Positions 46,801 to 59,218 of a stretch of DNA of 64,000 nucleotides are shown piece after piece. A model generated the notes under the pieces. That model was not told the DNA's origin, ran no database searches, and saw only the letters and a list, made by a program, of their open reading frames with translations. The stretch lies in the NCBI RefSeq assembly GCF_004664715.2, contig NC_051074.1, positions 16,841,678 to 16,905,677 of the forward strand, given 5' to 3'. Source of the DNA: Peromyscus leucopus (Eukaryota; Chordata; Mammalia; Rodentia; Cricetidae). Every line of letters starts with the position of its first letter. The first letter of the stretch is position 1. Both the position numbers and the translations under genes were made by a program.

Positions 46801-47032
46801 TAATGATGAGTAAAATGACAAGACTCTATTTTAACAATAGAAGTCATCTATGTACACTCCAAATGGAACTAAAAAAGACAATAGATAATGGAAAGATCTC
46901 CCATGCTCATAGACTGGCACAACCATTGTTATAAAGAAATGTGTTCTATAGATTAATGTAATTTCAATTAACATTCCATTGGCATTCTCCACTGGACAAA
47001 AAGAAAAAAATGATCTTAACTTTTATATGAAA

Positions 47033-47081
<49 letters not shown>

Positions 47082-47560
47082 TGTACACAAAACCAAACCA
47101 AACCAAAACAAGCAAGCAAAAAAAAAAAAAAAAAAAAAAAAACTCAACCCAATGACATTAAGTCATTCTGAGCACAATGAACAAAATACAAATTACAGCA
47201 TAAAGTTATCATAACAAAACATCATGGCAATGGCAGAATAGCCTTAATTTTGACAAAGATGCCTAAAGCACGTATTGTTGAAGCTCATAGAATAAAATAC
47301 AAGGAAGAAAATTTACTGGTGAAGGCAAGGACTTTCTGAGCTGGACTTCAACCAATTAAACACAATAGCAAAAACTGACAAGTCAGATCACCATGAATGA
47401 AAATGTCCCATGGAACAAGGAGAACAATTAGCAGTGAGGAAATCGGCTACACAATGCTCTTCTGTTAGCTTTATATCTGTCTAGATCATATGCATAAACT
47501 CAAGTAATTAATCCCTATATGACAAAAATAAAAGGATCAATAATTTGTTCATATATTCTC
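46801..47560 (+). mobile_element. Old L1 ORF2 fragment
   Basis: 'ggaaagatctcccatgctcatagac', 'tctatagattaatgtaatttcaattaacattcc' and, after a (CA)n tract, 'ttaattttgacaaagatgcc', 'gactttctgagctgg' and 'tcagatcaccatgaa' track the L1 ORF2 region downstream of the RT. Heavily mutated, with no frame. Confidence 0.6.
47035..47142 (+). repeat. (CA)n and poly(A) inside old L1
   Basis: CA tract 47035-47076, a 'ccaaaccaaaccaaa' stretch and a pure A run 47119-47142. Confidence 0.9.
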
Positions 47561-47823
47561 CAAGACAGAAACACAAATGGTTAATTTTGTGTGAAAGTGT
47601 TCAACATCTTTAGTTTTCAGATCAATTGAGAGCATTATCATTATGATAGTAATATCAGCAAAATTTTGCATGACTTTGTATTTAATGATATGTGCCTGTT
47701 TACCTAATGCTAAATATCAGCTTTGCTGTTACCTATTTCTATAATAAATCAGTGTAGCCAGTTATATATTGTATGAGATAGTATCTCCGATTTATTTTTA
47801 CCCAACACAGTTCAATTGAGGTC

Positions 47824-48485
47824 ATGTTTTTCTTTTTTTTTTCTTTTTTTTGTTTTTCTTTTTTTTATTTTTAAAATTTATTTATTAAATTTAATTTTAC
47901 ATATCAGCCACGGATTCCCTTGTTCTCCCCCTTCCCATCCACCCCTAATCCCCACTCCCCACCCCCCACTCCCCACCCCTGCCTTTCCCCCAGCCTATCC
48001 CCCATTCCCATCTCCTCCAGGGCAAAGACTCCCCCAAGGATTGAGTTCAACCTGGTAGATTCAGTCCAGGCAGGTCCAGTCCCCTCCTCCCAGGCTGAGC
48101 CAAGTGTCCCTGTATAAGTCCCAGGTTCCAAACTGCCAGTTCATGCACTGAGGACAGGACCCGGTCCCACTGTCTGGATGCCTCCCAAGCAGATCAAGCT
48201 AATCAACTGTCTTATTTATCCTAATTGTCGTGCTAGAAACCCCATCCAATGACTGAGGGAACTGGATGCAGATATCCACGGTCAGGCCCCAGGTAGAGCT
48301 CCAGGAGTTCAATTGGTGAGAAAGAGGAGGGTTTGTATGAGTGAGAATTGTTGAGATCAAGGTTGGAAAAAGCACAGGGACAAATATACAAATGAAAGGA
48401 AACACATAAACTATGAACCAATGGCTGAGGAGCCCCCAACTGGATCAGGCCCTCCGGATAAATAAGACAGTTGATTAGCTTGATC
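47824..48485 (-). mobile_element. Twin-primed (5'-inverted) L1 3' end
   Basis: 47824-48221 is an L1 3' end on the minus strand, with T-rich tail complement, 'ttacatatcagccacggattcccttgttctc' and '...agatcaagctaatcaactgtctta'. 48232-48485 is the adjoining upstream part of the same 3'UTR but in plus orientation. The two meet with the same 30 bp at each end: 48192-48221 is the exact reverse complement of 48456-48485. This is the classic product of twin priming during L1 insertion. Compare the colinear order at 15222-15780. No TSD was recognised. Confidence 0.85.
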
Positions 48486-48929
48486 TTCTTTCATTTTGTT
48501 GTTCTTATTTTGTTTTGTATGAATCATTGTATAAATACCTGTTGCATGATACTTTTGAAAACATAGGTCCAATTAACACATAGGATTGGAGCTATCTTTG
48601 TCCTGGCTCTCTTAAGGGACCCTGGGTGCTATAAGATGTTGATGTCATCAAGGAAGAATCATATAGAAGAGAGAAGGCTTGATGGGACATGAAGCTAGAG
48701 ATGGTTGAGGCCTCAGTTACAGAAACCCCCAAAATATATTTGTGTGAGCTAACTAGTCTGATGAGCTTCACTTACATCCACCTTTTGAGGGCAATGTACC
48801 GAATGACTGAATTTTTCAGCATCCAACTCTCATAGGTTCTACCATATTGGTCACATCAGTGACTAAACTTCTAACACGGGAACTCTTGGGAGTAAAACAC
48901 ATCCAAACATTAACAGACCCACAATAAAG
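48486..48929. other. Unassigned DNA
   Basis: No named repeat or gene. Confidence 0.4.
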
Positions 48930-49195
48930 TCAGAACTTATCCTGGGTTCATGAACTGGCTTTTTTGGAGCCTATTCCCTATGGTTGGATAACTTGGTCAG
49001 CCTTGATTCAGCGGGGAGGGGATTGATTTTTGCCTCAACATGGTATGCTAGCCTGTGTTGACTCCCCAAGGGAGGCCTTACCTCTTCTGAAGAGTGGATG
49101 TGGGGGAAGGTGGGGAGGTGCAGGACAAGGGGAGGGAGAGGGAACGGTGGTTGGTATGTAAAATGAAAAAATAAATAAATAAAAAAGAAAAGATT
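48930..49195 (+). mobile_element. Older L1 3' end, plus strand
   Basis: 'cctgggttcatgaactggcttttttggagcctattccctatggttgg', 'cctcaacatggtatgctagcctgtgttgactccccaagggaggcc', a G-rich tract, then 'ggttggtatgtaaaatgaaaaaataaataaataaa'. 5' truncated. Confidence 0.75.
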
Positions 49196-49436
49196 TGAAA
49201 AAATAATCATATTTATAAAATTAGTGATGATAATGATAAACACAGGTGCTCCCCATAAATTAGGTCTTACAAATCTATTCACAGCTTTTTTATAAGTAAA
49301 CTCTCTTCATTTGGAATTTTAAACACAGAATAAAGTATTATTTTTCAGTATCTAGCTGTAGCTAGTGCACTGACTGGGAACTGATTGAGCAGTGGCTTAC
49401 CTTGCTACATCACTAGTTACCAATTTTGAGACAGTT

Positions 49437-49740
49437 GTGTAGCTTGAACTATTTAGGGGTCCCCCTGGCAGTGGGATTGGGATCTATCCCTGGTGCTGGC
49501 TTTTTGGAGCCCAGTGCCTATGGTGGGACATCCTGCACAGACTTGGTGCGGATGGGAGGGGCTTGGACCTGCCTCAACTGAATGTACCAGGCTCTGCTGA
49601 CTCCCCATGGGAGAACTTGTCTTAGAAGAAGTGGAAATGGGGGGTGGGTTGGGGAGGAAGGCTGGGGGATGAGAGGAGGGAGGAGAGGGGGATCTGTGGT
49701 TGATATGGAAAATGAATAGAAAATTTCTTAATAAAAATAT
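49437..49740 (+). mobile_element. Older L1 3' end, plus strand
   Basis: 'gtgtagcttgaactatttaggggtccccctggcagtggg', 'cttggacctgcctcaactgaatgtaccaggctctgctgactcccc' and a G-rich tract, then 'tgatatggaaaatgaatagaaaatttcttaataaaaa'. Same family as 36822-37022. It lies 0.24 kb from the previous L1 end in the same orientation. Confidence 0.75.
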
Positions 49741-50967
49741 TTGCATCCTTTTCATGTACATACAATTATTTATAAATAAATACAATATATACTTTTCATT
49801 ATACTGCATCTTCAAACCATTCTCTGATTTTTATCTACATTTCTCAAATCATTCTATATTTTATTAAGAGTCTTTGTCCTGTTTTCTCCCATTCCTTTTT
49901 TCCTCATAGACAAAAAGACAGCTTACATTAGCATCAACTACTCTTAGAGCAATGCAGGGGATACATAATGGCTACATGGAACAAGCATTTTTTACCTTTT
50001 CTTCATTAATGACAGGGTTCATTCACTAATGAAAAGCTTGTAGGTAGCAATGCTAAAATTTACAGCCGTGGTCACGTGTTTGAAAGAAGGGAGATAAAGT
50101 AATTTCATTAATTCTCCAAAAAAAAAAAAAAAAAGCAGGTATTAGGGCATTGTTAAATGTCTTCTTATTTTATGCTCTTATTTCATGCAGATGGATAAAT
50201 AATCATTTCTTCACAGAAGTGTCATGCACAATGACATTAGGTGATAAGTACTCATCCAAGTATGAGCTGGAGTTTTTGGAATCGTTCCATAGAAAAGAAA
50301 ATTGTGTCACTCAGCTATTCAAAAGAACCTAAATCTTTCAAGATAGCACAAGATGTTAATTTGAAACCACAGAAGTACTCGGAGCTCTCCTATGGTCATA
50401 AATCACAACTTGAAAATAAATCAAGCTCTGAGCAAAATTACAACACAGAGGAACGCATGGCTCCTGTCCTCCTCTCAAACCTATCAGTGCATTTCTATTT
50501 CTGTTTCTTGGTTACTGCATAAACAAAGATTTTTAACGTTAGCTCCTAATGAGTGACACGGGCTCTGTTATAGTTCCCCATGATTAAGGAGCTAATAACC
50601 AAACGAGTAACCACTAAACAACTTCGCAATATTTAGCTCTGACATAAACCACAGTGTGTTTATCTGCTGAAGCATCACTTGTTAGTACATTTAAAATGTA
50701 CACTGAACATTTACCAGGTAATAGAACATTTAATATTTGTCACTAATGAAGCATCAACACTGAATCCATTAGTAAATATATGCTTTTAATAGTAAACTGT
50801 GTTTGCCTATCTATATTTCCATCTATCTGATAATGTACTTTGTTTCTGTCTAAAACACGCAGAAAGGTTTTGTCAAGTCTCAGCACAGCGATATTTGTTA
50901 ATGACTCTGGGCAAAGAATGCTCATACTCCTGTGAGCCATGAAAATTTGTATTTAAAATGTAATTTT
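49741..50967. other. Unassigned DNA
   Basis: An A16 run at 50119-50134. No gene or other repeat named. Confidence 0.4.
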
Positions 50968-51135
50968 TGGAGTCCACAAAATGGCTCAGCAGGTGAAGGC
51001 ACTTTCGAAGAATGCCTGAGGACCATAATTTTATTGCCCAAACTCATAGAAGGAGAGAACCCTCTCCACAAAATTGTCCCCTGACCTCCACATGAACACA
51101 CACACACCCACACTCATGCAATAACAATCAAGTTT
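50968..51135 (+). repeat. B3-type SINE
   Basis: 'ggagtccacaaaatggctcagcaggtgaaggcactttcgaag', 'tgcctgaggaccataattttattgcccaaactcatagaaggagagaaccctctccacaaaattgtcccctgacctccacatgaacacacacacac' follow the B3 consensus order from the tRNA-like head to the CA-rich end. Confidence 0.7.
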
Positions 51136-51361
51136 CTTAAAAATGCAATTATTAACAAAGCTATATATTAGAAGTAATATTTTTGGGTATATACATATGT
51201 GTGTGTTTCTTTTGAAGACTTAATTTTTTACTAAATATTAAATTCTCTATCAAAATCTAAATTTTTATGAAGTATATATGTGATTGAATTCTGAGACAAA
51301 ATGGTCAACTTTTAAATTCTAAATATGCATTCAATATGCAAATTTCACTTTTCTAAGAAAC

Positions 51362-51665
51362 ACTGTAGTGGGTTTTCTAGAGGAACGGAGCAGATAGAAT
51401 GAATCCAGAGACAGTAGTGATTTATTCAAGTCACATACGGATTGTGGTCCAGATAGTACAACAATGATTGTCTCTGTCTCCCAACGAAAAGTCCGAGAAT
51501 GCAACAGTTGATCAGTCAATGAAGCTGGAAGTTTCAACTAATCTTCAGCATATGTTGGAATCTTGAAGAAGTATATTTGACAACAGTGAAGTGAGAATCA
51601 AGGCAAGCAGACAATGAGCAAGAGCTTCTTCCACGTACTTTGTAAAGGCTTCCACCAGGAAGTCA
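51362..51665 (+). mobile_element. Medium-reiterated rodent repeat (family A)
   Basis: Begins 'tgtagtgggttttctagaggaac' and includes 'ggattgtggtccagatagtacaacaatgattgtctctgtctcccaacgaaaagtcc' and 'tgaagctggaagtttcaactaatcttcagca'. This is a common rodent repeat whose formal name I cannot give with confidence. It runs straight into a B1 fragment. Confidence 0.5.
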
Positions 51666-51732
51666 CAGAGATTTGCCCGCCTCTGCCTCCCGAGTGCTAG
51701 GAATAAAGACATGCACTACCACCATCAGGCAA
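51660..51732 (-). repeat. B1 SINE fragment
   Basis: 'cgcctctgcctcccgagtgctaggaataaagacatgcactaccaccatcaggc' is the antisense of the first half of a B1. The other half is absent. Confidence 0.7.
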
Positions 51733-52079
51733 GAAGCAGTATTTGGTGCTCAGTAGTTAACCTGTTCTTGTAGGAGTTTTTTCATAGTCAAGTTAGGAAA
51801 GAGGTGGATTCCTTAAGTGCCTTTGGAGTTGTTTGGAACATTCTCATATTTTGAACCCTATAAAGGGATCATAGACCAAGCCAATGTAATCAATCTCTCA
51901 TTGAGACTTTCTTCATATATTACTCGAGGTTATTTTAGTTTGACTAAGAGAGCTAATAGTCACAAATGTCTTTAGCAAAAATATCTGATCTGGTGGTTGA
52001 CAAACTAGAAGGACAAGATTCTAGGGGCTTCCAGGACCTCACTGCCAACAACTCATAAGAGATAAAGCTTAGCTGGTAC

Positions 52080-52084
52080 TGTAT

Positions 52085-52143
<59 letters not shown>

Positions 52144-52147
52144 TTTT
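52080..52147 (+). repeat. (ATTT)n microsatellite
   Basis: About 16 ATTT units. Confidence 0.95.
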
Positions 52148-52191
52148 TGTGGACTCCTCCCAAGTAGTGGAGGCATAAGACTTTTATTTTT

Positions 52192-52357
52192 CTTTTCTTT
52201 AATATTTTTATTTTATAATTAATTTAATTTTACATATCAGTCACAGATTCCCCTGTCCTCCCTCCTCCCACCCCCGGCCTTCCCCACCCCAATCCACCCC
52301 CCATTCCCACCTCCTCCAAGGCAAGGTCTCCCTGGGGAATCAGATCAGCCTGGTAGG
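52192..52357 (-). mobile_element. Short 5'-truncated young L1 3' end
   Basis: Minus-strand L1 terminus: 'ttaatttaattttacatatcagtcacagattcccctgtcctccctcc', the C-rich complement of the G-rich tract, and 'atcagatcagcctggta'. Only about 165 bp are retained. 'ggtact' occurs left of the (ATTT)n tract (52075-52080) and right of the L1 (about 52356-52361), a possible but weak TSD. Confidence 0.8.
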
Positions 52358-53340
52358 TACTAGATTTTTGTTGAGTATCTTAGAGCTTCTGAAATCACCA
52401 GCATGCAAGATATATATGCTTTTTAACATGTATTTGAATTGTATTACAAAATAGTAGGTTTCCTGGTACCTTTTTCATAGATGTTTCTTTGTGGCTAACC
52501 CTATCAACGCCCTGGTATTCTTCAGCCTCAACTCCCCACCCTGCTGAAATCTTTCCACTCCCAGTATCTTTCCTCTGTACTTTCATTTTACTATGTTCTT
52601 ATATCCATTTCTCTTAGGGTATCATATTATGTGGCTTCTTTATAGTTTTCTGGGCTTTCATGGACCATAATTTTCTTAATAAAATATTTAGTCACTGAAA
52701 ATGAGTTAGGGAAACAACCAAGTAAATGTAAAGGAAATGCCAATACAATATGAAAATATGCCAATTTCCACTATGTAACAATCTACTAATTATGAAAGCT
52801 AATATATTCAAGACTAAAAGAGTCAATTTTCTCATTTTTCAGAACTTATTTAATGGCACTGATTTGCTATATCTTATAGGGTGTACCTTATTATCTCAGA
52901 AATTTGCATAATCATAGAATGCTTGATTAAGGAATGGAAGCATTGCATGTAATGGATATGCGTGCATGATTAGCTGTAGGAGGGGATCTGTAATTATGTG
53001 GTGTATAAATATACATCTTTATCTCTTTAAACCTTCACAATAAACATAATAAAAAGTTGACTTTTCAATTTTTTTCTAGTTGTAACTTTAAGAACCAAAA
53101 AATAGGTGAAGGCAAAGAGAACCATACATCTTTATTGCAATCTTCTAAATGGTAAGTTTCTAATATAACATAATTAATATTTTATATACATCATATTATA
53201 GTAATATATATTAACATAGACATGCATTATAATATCAGTTGTATTGTTGCATTAATGGTATATTATAATGTTAATTATAATATATTAGCATAGAAATATA
53301 TTAATACATATCCACAATATATTTCTGAAATTAATTTTAT
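52358..53340. other. Unassigned AT-rich DNA
   Basis: No gene or nameable repeat; very AT-rich at 53150-53340. Confidence 0.4.
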
Positions 53341-53345
53341 GTTTA

Positions 53346-53422
53346 TATATATATATGCACATACATACATACATACATACATACATACATACATACGTGG
53401 TGTGTGTGTGTGTGTGTGTGTG
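53346..53422 (+). repeat. (TA)n(CATA)n(GT)n compound microsatellite
   Basis: TA tract, about nine CATA units (53358-53395) and GT 53399-53422. Confidence 0.95.
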
Positions 53423-54417
53423 ATTTTTGGAAATATAAACAGAGCTTCCAGTCCCTGGTAAGGAGAGCATGATTCAGAAATTCGCTAGGCAGTTTAGCAT
53501 GAAGAACCACAAAAGGGTGTAATTTTTCCTTGGCTTAAAGCTGCAAATACCCTTAACTCTGCTGACAATTTTATCCTTGCTGAAGGCCAGAATGTCAGAA
53601 GTGTTTAAGCCAAAGTATCTTTGGTTTTGCCCTGGCCTGAAGCCACATATGCCAGAAAAGAGGTCAAGTCTTTTATTTCGTTTCCCCTAAAGCTGTTTCT
53701 CTTTTCTAAAAATCATAGTAAGGACTGGAATGAACTGGGAAGCATCCAGACACCTGGAATGGTAAGTGGATTGACCGGCTCGTGCCCCCGTCCATGCTTC
53801 CATCCAGTAAAGCCTTAGGAACTCCAATAAGTGACAATCAATGATATTCCACTCTCCGGGAATCACTAGTACTAGGTAAGAGTTCTGTCTTCTCTCTCTT
53901 AAGCAAATTACAATGAAATGATTCCTTCTAAAAGCCCCCTCTATGATCCATGAATTCCATTCTTTAAGTTCCTAGGACAAGAATTCAAAAGCTTGGGATG
54001 GCTAAGTTGAGTGTTGACTTTCTGTGATACTACCCATCATATGTTAGGTTCACCAAAAACAGAGAAAGCCTCCCTTGATATGGAGGAAATCGGCAAAATT
54101 TTCTATATGTCCAGGTACTTTGGGTTGTTATTATTGAACATCCAGATCAAGAAAAGTGCAGAACTCATAACTGTGTAGTATGTGCTAAATCTCTTAGTTC
54201 TTTTCCATTTAACAGAAATCACTAATGGAATATCTTCTTTTTTTTTATCAAAAGTTTCCATTTGTGTATACATATTGTACATTCTGATGTGTTTCAAAAC
54301 AATATTTGTATTGAACTATAACACCAATTTTAACTATATGTATCCTCTATACCTTCATCTTTCAGCTTCCTCCACAACCTTCTAGTCCACTTTCTTTGAA
54401 TAAAAAAAATCTCTATA
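53423..54417. other. Unassigned DNA
   Basis: No named repeat or gene; short frames unsupported. Confidence 0.4.
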
Positions 54418-54462
54418 CTGGCCAGTGTTTTCTAGAGGGACAGAAACAACTATCTATCTATC

Positions 54463-54520
<58 letters not shown>

Positions 54521-54885
54521 CTCAGTCCAATATACTGAAATCCTCAACATGCTCAATCTTAAGTTGATGGCCAGGATAAATATCAGACAGCCCCTAGTAC
54601 ATACCATATGGAAAAAAAAAAAGCAAGGTTCTGATGAAAGCAGCGGTGACAGTGGTACTTTGAGGGCCTCACAAGCAGGAAGTGAGGTCCAGTCAGGCAA
54701 GAAACAGCACTGCTGTTTTCCCTCATACCTTTCCTCTCTAGGCCTCCTAAAGAAGGTACAGTCCATTGTACGTAATCCTGTTTCCAGCCTCAAGCACTCC
54801 TTCCAGGATTTTCCCCACAGACCTATGTCAGTGATGTCAGATACAATCAAGTTCACAACCAAGATTCCCCATCAACCTTCCTTCA
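54418..54885 (+). mobile_element. Medium-reiterated rodent repeat (family A), with TATC expansion
   Basis: The head 'ctggccagtgttttctagagggaca' resembles the start of the copy at 51362, and the end 'atacaatcaagttcacaaccaagattccccatc' resembles the other terminus of that family. A TATC microsatellite sits just after the head. Open frames on both strands (54396-54947 plus, 54518-54862 minus) run through the repeat and are not genes. Confidence 0.5.
54449..54520 (+). repeat. (TATC)18 microsatellite
   Basis: Eighteen tetranucleotides with one TATT variant near 54471. Confidence 0.95.
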
Positions 54886-54900
54886 ATTTCATGACATATG

Positions 54901-54922
54901 AGTGTGTGTGTGTGTGTGTGTA
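54901..54922 (+). repeat. (GT)n microsatellite
   Basis: Short GT tract following the repeat end. Confidence 0.85.
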
Positions 54923-55215
54923 TGTGTATACCTGTTTGTGTAAATAATTAGAAAGTCTGAGATTCTTATGTAAAGGAAAACATGGGACATTTGTCTTTGT
55001 GAGTTTGGTTTATTTTACCTAGATGCCTTTGACCTATGTTTATCCCAAGTCTGTTTTATAAACAATAAGGTAAAATTCATACTTACCAATTTCACACAAA
55101 AATATAGCCACCTTTAAATAAATTTCTATATAATACTTAACATAATAATCAAATTTGGAGTTCAGTCTGCACTAATCATTAATCACACTGATAATTATAA
55201 AGAATTATAAATTAC

Positions 55216-55380
55216 TTTTTTTTTTTTTTTTTTTTTGGTTTTTCAAGACAGGATTTCTCTGTGTAGCTTTGCGCCTTTCCTGGGACTCACTTGGTAGCCA
55301 AGGCTGGCCTCGAACTCACAGAGATCCACCTGGCTCTGCCTCCCGAGTGCTGGGATTAAAGGCGTGTGCCACCACCGCCT
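55216..55380 (-). repeat. Full-length B1 SINE with TSD
   Basis: Poly-T complement of the tail, then 'tttttcaagacaggatttctctgtgtagctttgcgcctttcctgg' through to 'gggattaaaggcgtgtgccaccaccgcct', a complete antisense B1. The flanks 'gaattataaattac' (55202-55215) and 'gaatataaattac' (55381-55393) are a 13-14-bp TSD differing by one base. CpGs in the Pol III promoter region are largely kept, so it is fairly young. Confidence 0.95.
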
Positions 55381-55393
55381 GAATATAAATTAC

Positions 55394-56142
55394 TATTTGA
55401 GTCTATTTCTTCCTCATTTTGTAGTGTCTACTTTGGCATGTATTCCATTTCATACATTGAGAAAAAATATTGGATGTCACTAATAATGAAACTCTTCCTT
55501 TATTAAATAACTGAGAGATGACACAAGGGTCAAAGTATATTCATTAGGTATTATGTCTATTTTTAAAAGTCAAATTACTTTAAACATCAACTAACTTGCC
55601 TAACTTTATATTATCAAAAGCTCTTATTTGATTTTAAGAACTGAACACTGCCAGTAATTCTTTAACATAGGACTATGGGGGAAATCCTACTTACAAACAG
55701 AGCCATCAGAGGGAAAGAAAGACTGTTGTTATTTTTGCCAAATTAAACTTCTTGCTGTTTGGGTTAAGATTATCAGTATACAAAAATTTAAGAATACTAC
55801 AAATCTGAATTTTACCAGAATCATTGGATCAAACAGAATAAGATGAGAGCAGGCATTGAGAATAAAATAAAGGAAGAGCCAGGGATATTAAATCCACGGA
55901 AATTAATTGAAAGTTGAAGTAGAAAAGAGGTTTGGCTCCCGACAATATTGGTTGGATTAGTTAGAAAAAGCAAACAGCTCCAAACTTCTCCCAAAATATT
56001 TGTTGAGTATTTTTTAATCAATAAATGACCCCCAATAATCAGTTAAGTTCACTAAGTACTTTCTATAAGTTTAAGAGACATGACCTTATAATAATTCTTC
56101 ATACATGAAGAAATCACACAGATATTTGAATAACATTGTAAA
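55394..56142. other. Unassigned DNA
   Basis: No gene or repeat named. Confidence 0.4.
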
Positions 56143-56143
56143 G

Positions 56144-56201
<58 letters not shown>
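56143..56201 (+). repeat. (GC)5(CA)n microsatellite
   Basis: 'gcgcgcgcgc' immediately followed by about 25 CA units. Alternating purine-pyrimidine throughout. Confidence 0.95.
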
Positions 56202-56203
<2 letters not shown>

Positions 56204-58174
56204 TTCATCCTCCATGGGTATCAAAATATAATTTTACTTTTCCTCATTTTTTTGGAAATTCTCAACATAATAGATTTTCTTTTTGCCTATCTTGTTCTTT
56301 GTAACCGTTACTGTGTACTTACTGTGGTGGGGGTACTTGCATTATTATAAATAAAATACCTTGACTTATAGAATTTATAGACTCATAGAATTATGTTCTT
56401 TTCTGTTTTTAATATGTAAAGTGCACATTAGTCCACATATTATAACTGCGTATCTCACACAGTTACAGTTTTTACTTCAAAATAATTTACCTTTCTCAAA
56501 TATATGAATTTAAAATAATATGCAATATACCTCAAGATTAAAGCCTGTCTTTTATAGGTGAAGGTTATATTTATTGATACTAAAATACTGAGAGTGCACT
56601 GCTTTCAGAAAAGCAAATAATTTATGGTGTTCATATTATGATTATGACTTTTGAATCAGCTGTAGGGGGAAAATAAGCAAATATCTAGCCTTAAGTCTAT
56701 ATAAAGTCTACATGAACAATTTGCCATGGAATCCAGTTCTATAAGGTAATTTCATAGTATTAATAACTCAGTGATATCTCTTCCTCCACATAACTCTATT
56801 CGACTTCAGCAAGTTTTAAAACTTTTCTATGATCAAAGTACAAGGGTTTTAGAGTATAAGGTTAGGTCTTATGCTATGAATGAAATGTGTGTGACCAACT
56901 ATTCCTTCCTTGATGTGAAATCCCGCTCTGTGTATTCAGCACATTAGTGTTTACTTGAAATGGGTGACAGATGTATTAGAAAGAGCACAAGGCTTGTGAT
57001 TGAAATCTTGCGTGCAATTCTCAAAGCTCAGAGATCTTCAGCAAGTTTTTCAATTGCTCTGTGCCTCAGGTACTTAAGGGAAAATTCTTAATCTCAAAAT
57101 GTAAATGCATGAGTATGTGTTGTGTAGCTAGCATAATTGAATAATCCAAACAAGTTGACTGGCAAAGGACAACAAATAAACGTCAGTTATTCTCCATTTT
57201 TCATAGGTTGATGATATAAAATATATTTAAAACAATATAATATTCTAAAAGCACAAGGAAAAATTAGAATGTGATAGAAAATAGTCCTAGACAATTGGAA
57301 TGCACATACAAACTATTTGCATGCCTGCTTTAAATAAATAAATAAATAAATCTAAAATTTGGAAGAAAATTATTTATAAAAATTCTTAAAAAGAAAACTG
57401 TGAAAGAAAAAATGTTTTAGAAACAGTATTTTTAAAACTGCAATCCCTCGTCTTTGTATTATCAGTTATTTTGTTCTAAATTCATATATGTAATTTCAGA
57501 ACATAAGTATGTGCTGTTAAGAACAAAAATTTGAATTTCATCAATATGTGTGATGGTTATGTGTATATGTGTCAGAATACATATGTAGAGTATACATGTA
57601 TTGCATATGTCTATGTATACAAGTGTATGTACTTATGGATGTATGGAGCAATAGAAAGGCAAATCTTTGTGTATGTCTGTAAGCATATTTCCAAAAAATG
57701 TTGACTGAGAGAAGAAAACTCATCCTAAATGCTTGTAGGACCATTCTATCATCAAAATTGTTAAAATAAACAGAAAGAAAAAGGAGAGAGCCAGTTCAAC
57801 TCCAGAATTCCCTTTTCTTCCTGAGAATGATTCTCCTGCTGTTGCAGATCTGAGTCACCGTGAATTCCACACTGAAATGGAAGAGATCACCTAAGACTGT
57901 GATTCGAAATAAACCACTCCTTGTTAAGTTGCTTCTTGTCAGGTGTTTGGATGAAGACACAAAAGAGGACTGATACAGAAAACTGGGACTGGCAATGTAG
58001 CTCTTGCTTTGATTAAACCTGTCCATGTGGAAGGTCAAAGAATTTGAAACTGTGGGATAACAAAGCACTAGAAAAATTCAAGCACAGATTAATGGGCAAT
58101 TCTGGTAGTAAATTAGAAGATTATAATTAGAAGAGAAATTCAGCAAAAAATTGATAGTGTAATTATGAAGAACA
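56202..58174. other. Unassigned DNA
   Basis: About 2 kb of AT-rich sequence with a short (AAAT)n near 57331-57351. No gene or dispersed repeat recognised. Confidence 0.4.
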
Positions 58175-58285
58175 AATACTATTGGTATACATCTGTGGAC
58201 TTGGTACTTGGCAGGTGGAGACAGGTGAGTCATATATAGTGGGTTCACATGATACCATGTCTCAAAAATAAGTAAATAAAACTCT
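58175..58285 (+). repeat. Old, deleted B1-like fragment
   Basis: 'atctgtggacttggtacttggcaggtggagacaggtgagtc' and '...accatgtctcaaaaataagtaaataaa' resemble a B1 with an internal deletion followed by its tail. Confidence 0.4.
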
Positions 58286-58885
58286 GATAATCAAGTTTTA
58301 GGGGATAACCAGAACTCTTCAAGAAACAGGGCTATTGGTCATTGATGTTGTATTCTGACATTAAAAAAAAAAAATCTTGCTGAATTCTGCCTGTGTCCTG
58401 GATATTTGAGCAAGAATGAATTAAAAAGTAGGAGGTTAAGGTGTTTGTTGCAAGATATCTCAAAATAACAGACAATGTCACATTCTAGCTGTGGCAAGGT
58501 TTTTTGCATACAACATTTACCCAGGTTTAGAATCAAAGTGACTCAAAAGAAAAGCAGAAATATAGAGGATACATAGTTTGGCAAGGAAAGAAGTCAGAGC
58601 CTTTCTAATGTTGCAGACAAGGCAACTATAGCATCTCTAATTTTTAAATGGCACAGTCAAAGAGAAACCACAGACTTTGTGTGGGGACAACAGAAAAGGT
58701 TTCTTGAAGACATGGCTCTGTTTGCTTCAAAAGTGATAGGGTAAAACAATGTAAATTCATTTGCAGTATTTTCATTAAGAGACGGGTGGTGGAACAGAGA
58801 CTACTTCAAGGGCTTCCTACCCTGGCAGGGTCACCTAAGAAGAGTTTTTTCCAGGTTTAACCTCAAATACACTTAGAGACTGTAT

Positions 58886-59218
58886 GTTAGTTACTTCTGC
58901 CTTTTCTGTGACAAAATACCTTAGAAAAGTAATTCACAGAAGGTGTTGGTATAGCCTGGGCTAATGAGAAAGTCCGGGTAACAGAGTCCGAAGCATCCAG
59001 TTGTGTTTTATCTTCTATCAGGATACAGAAGGCAAGGTCTGTCTGTGCTCTGCTTCCTCCATCCTTATAGTTGGAGTTAGAGGATTCCCAGGAATTGTTC
59101 CACACAAATTTAGGGTACGCTTTACTACTTCAACACAAATAATATCTTACAGATATATACAGAGATTTTTTTCCATGTTGACTCTAAATCCTATTAACTT
59201 GACAATCACGATTATCCA
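58886..59218 (-). mobile_element. MaLR-like or related medium-reiterated repeat
   Basis: The plus strand begins 'tgttagttacttctgccttttctgtgacaaaataccttagaaaag' and ends 'catgttgactctaaatcctattaacttgacaatcacgattatcca'. The minus strand therefore runs from a 'gattgtcaagttaataggatttagagtcaacatgg' head to an '...ttttgtcacagaaaaggcagaagtaactaaca' end, a layout typical of a dispersed rodent element. The family is not certain. Confidence 0.5.

Noticed and set aside
54396..54947. 183-codon plus-strand frame
   Set aside because: It begins in a (TATC)18 tract and continues through a dispersed repeat; an opposite-strand frame covers the same region.
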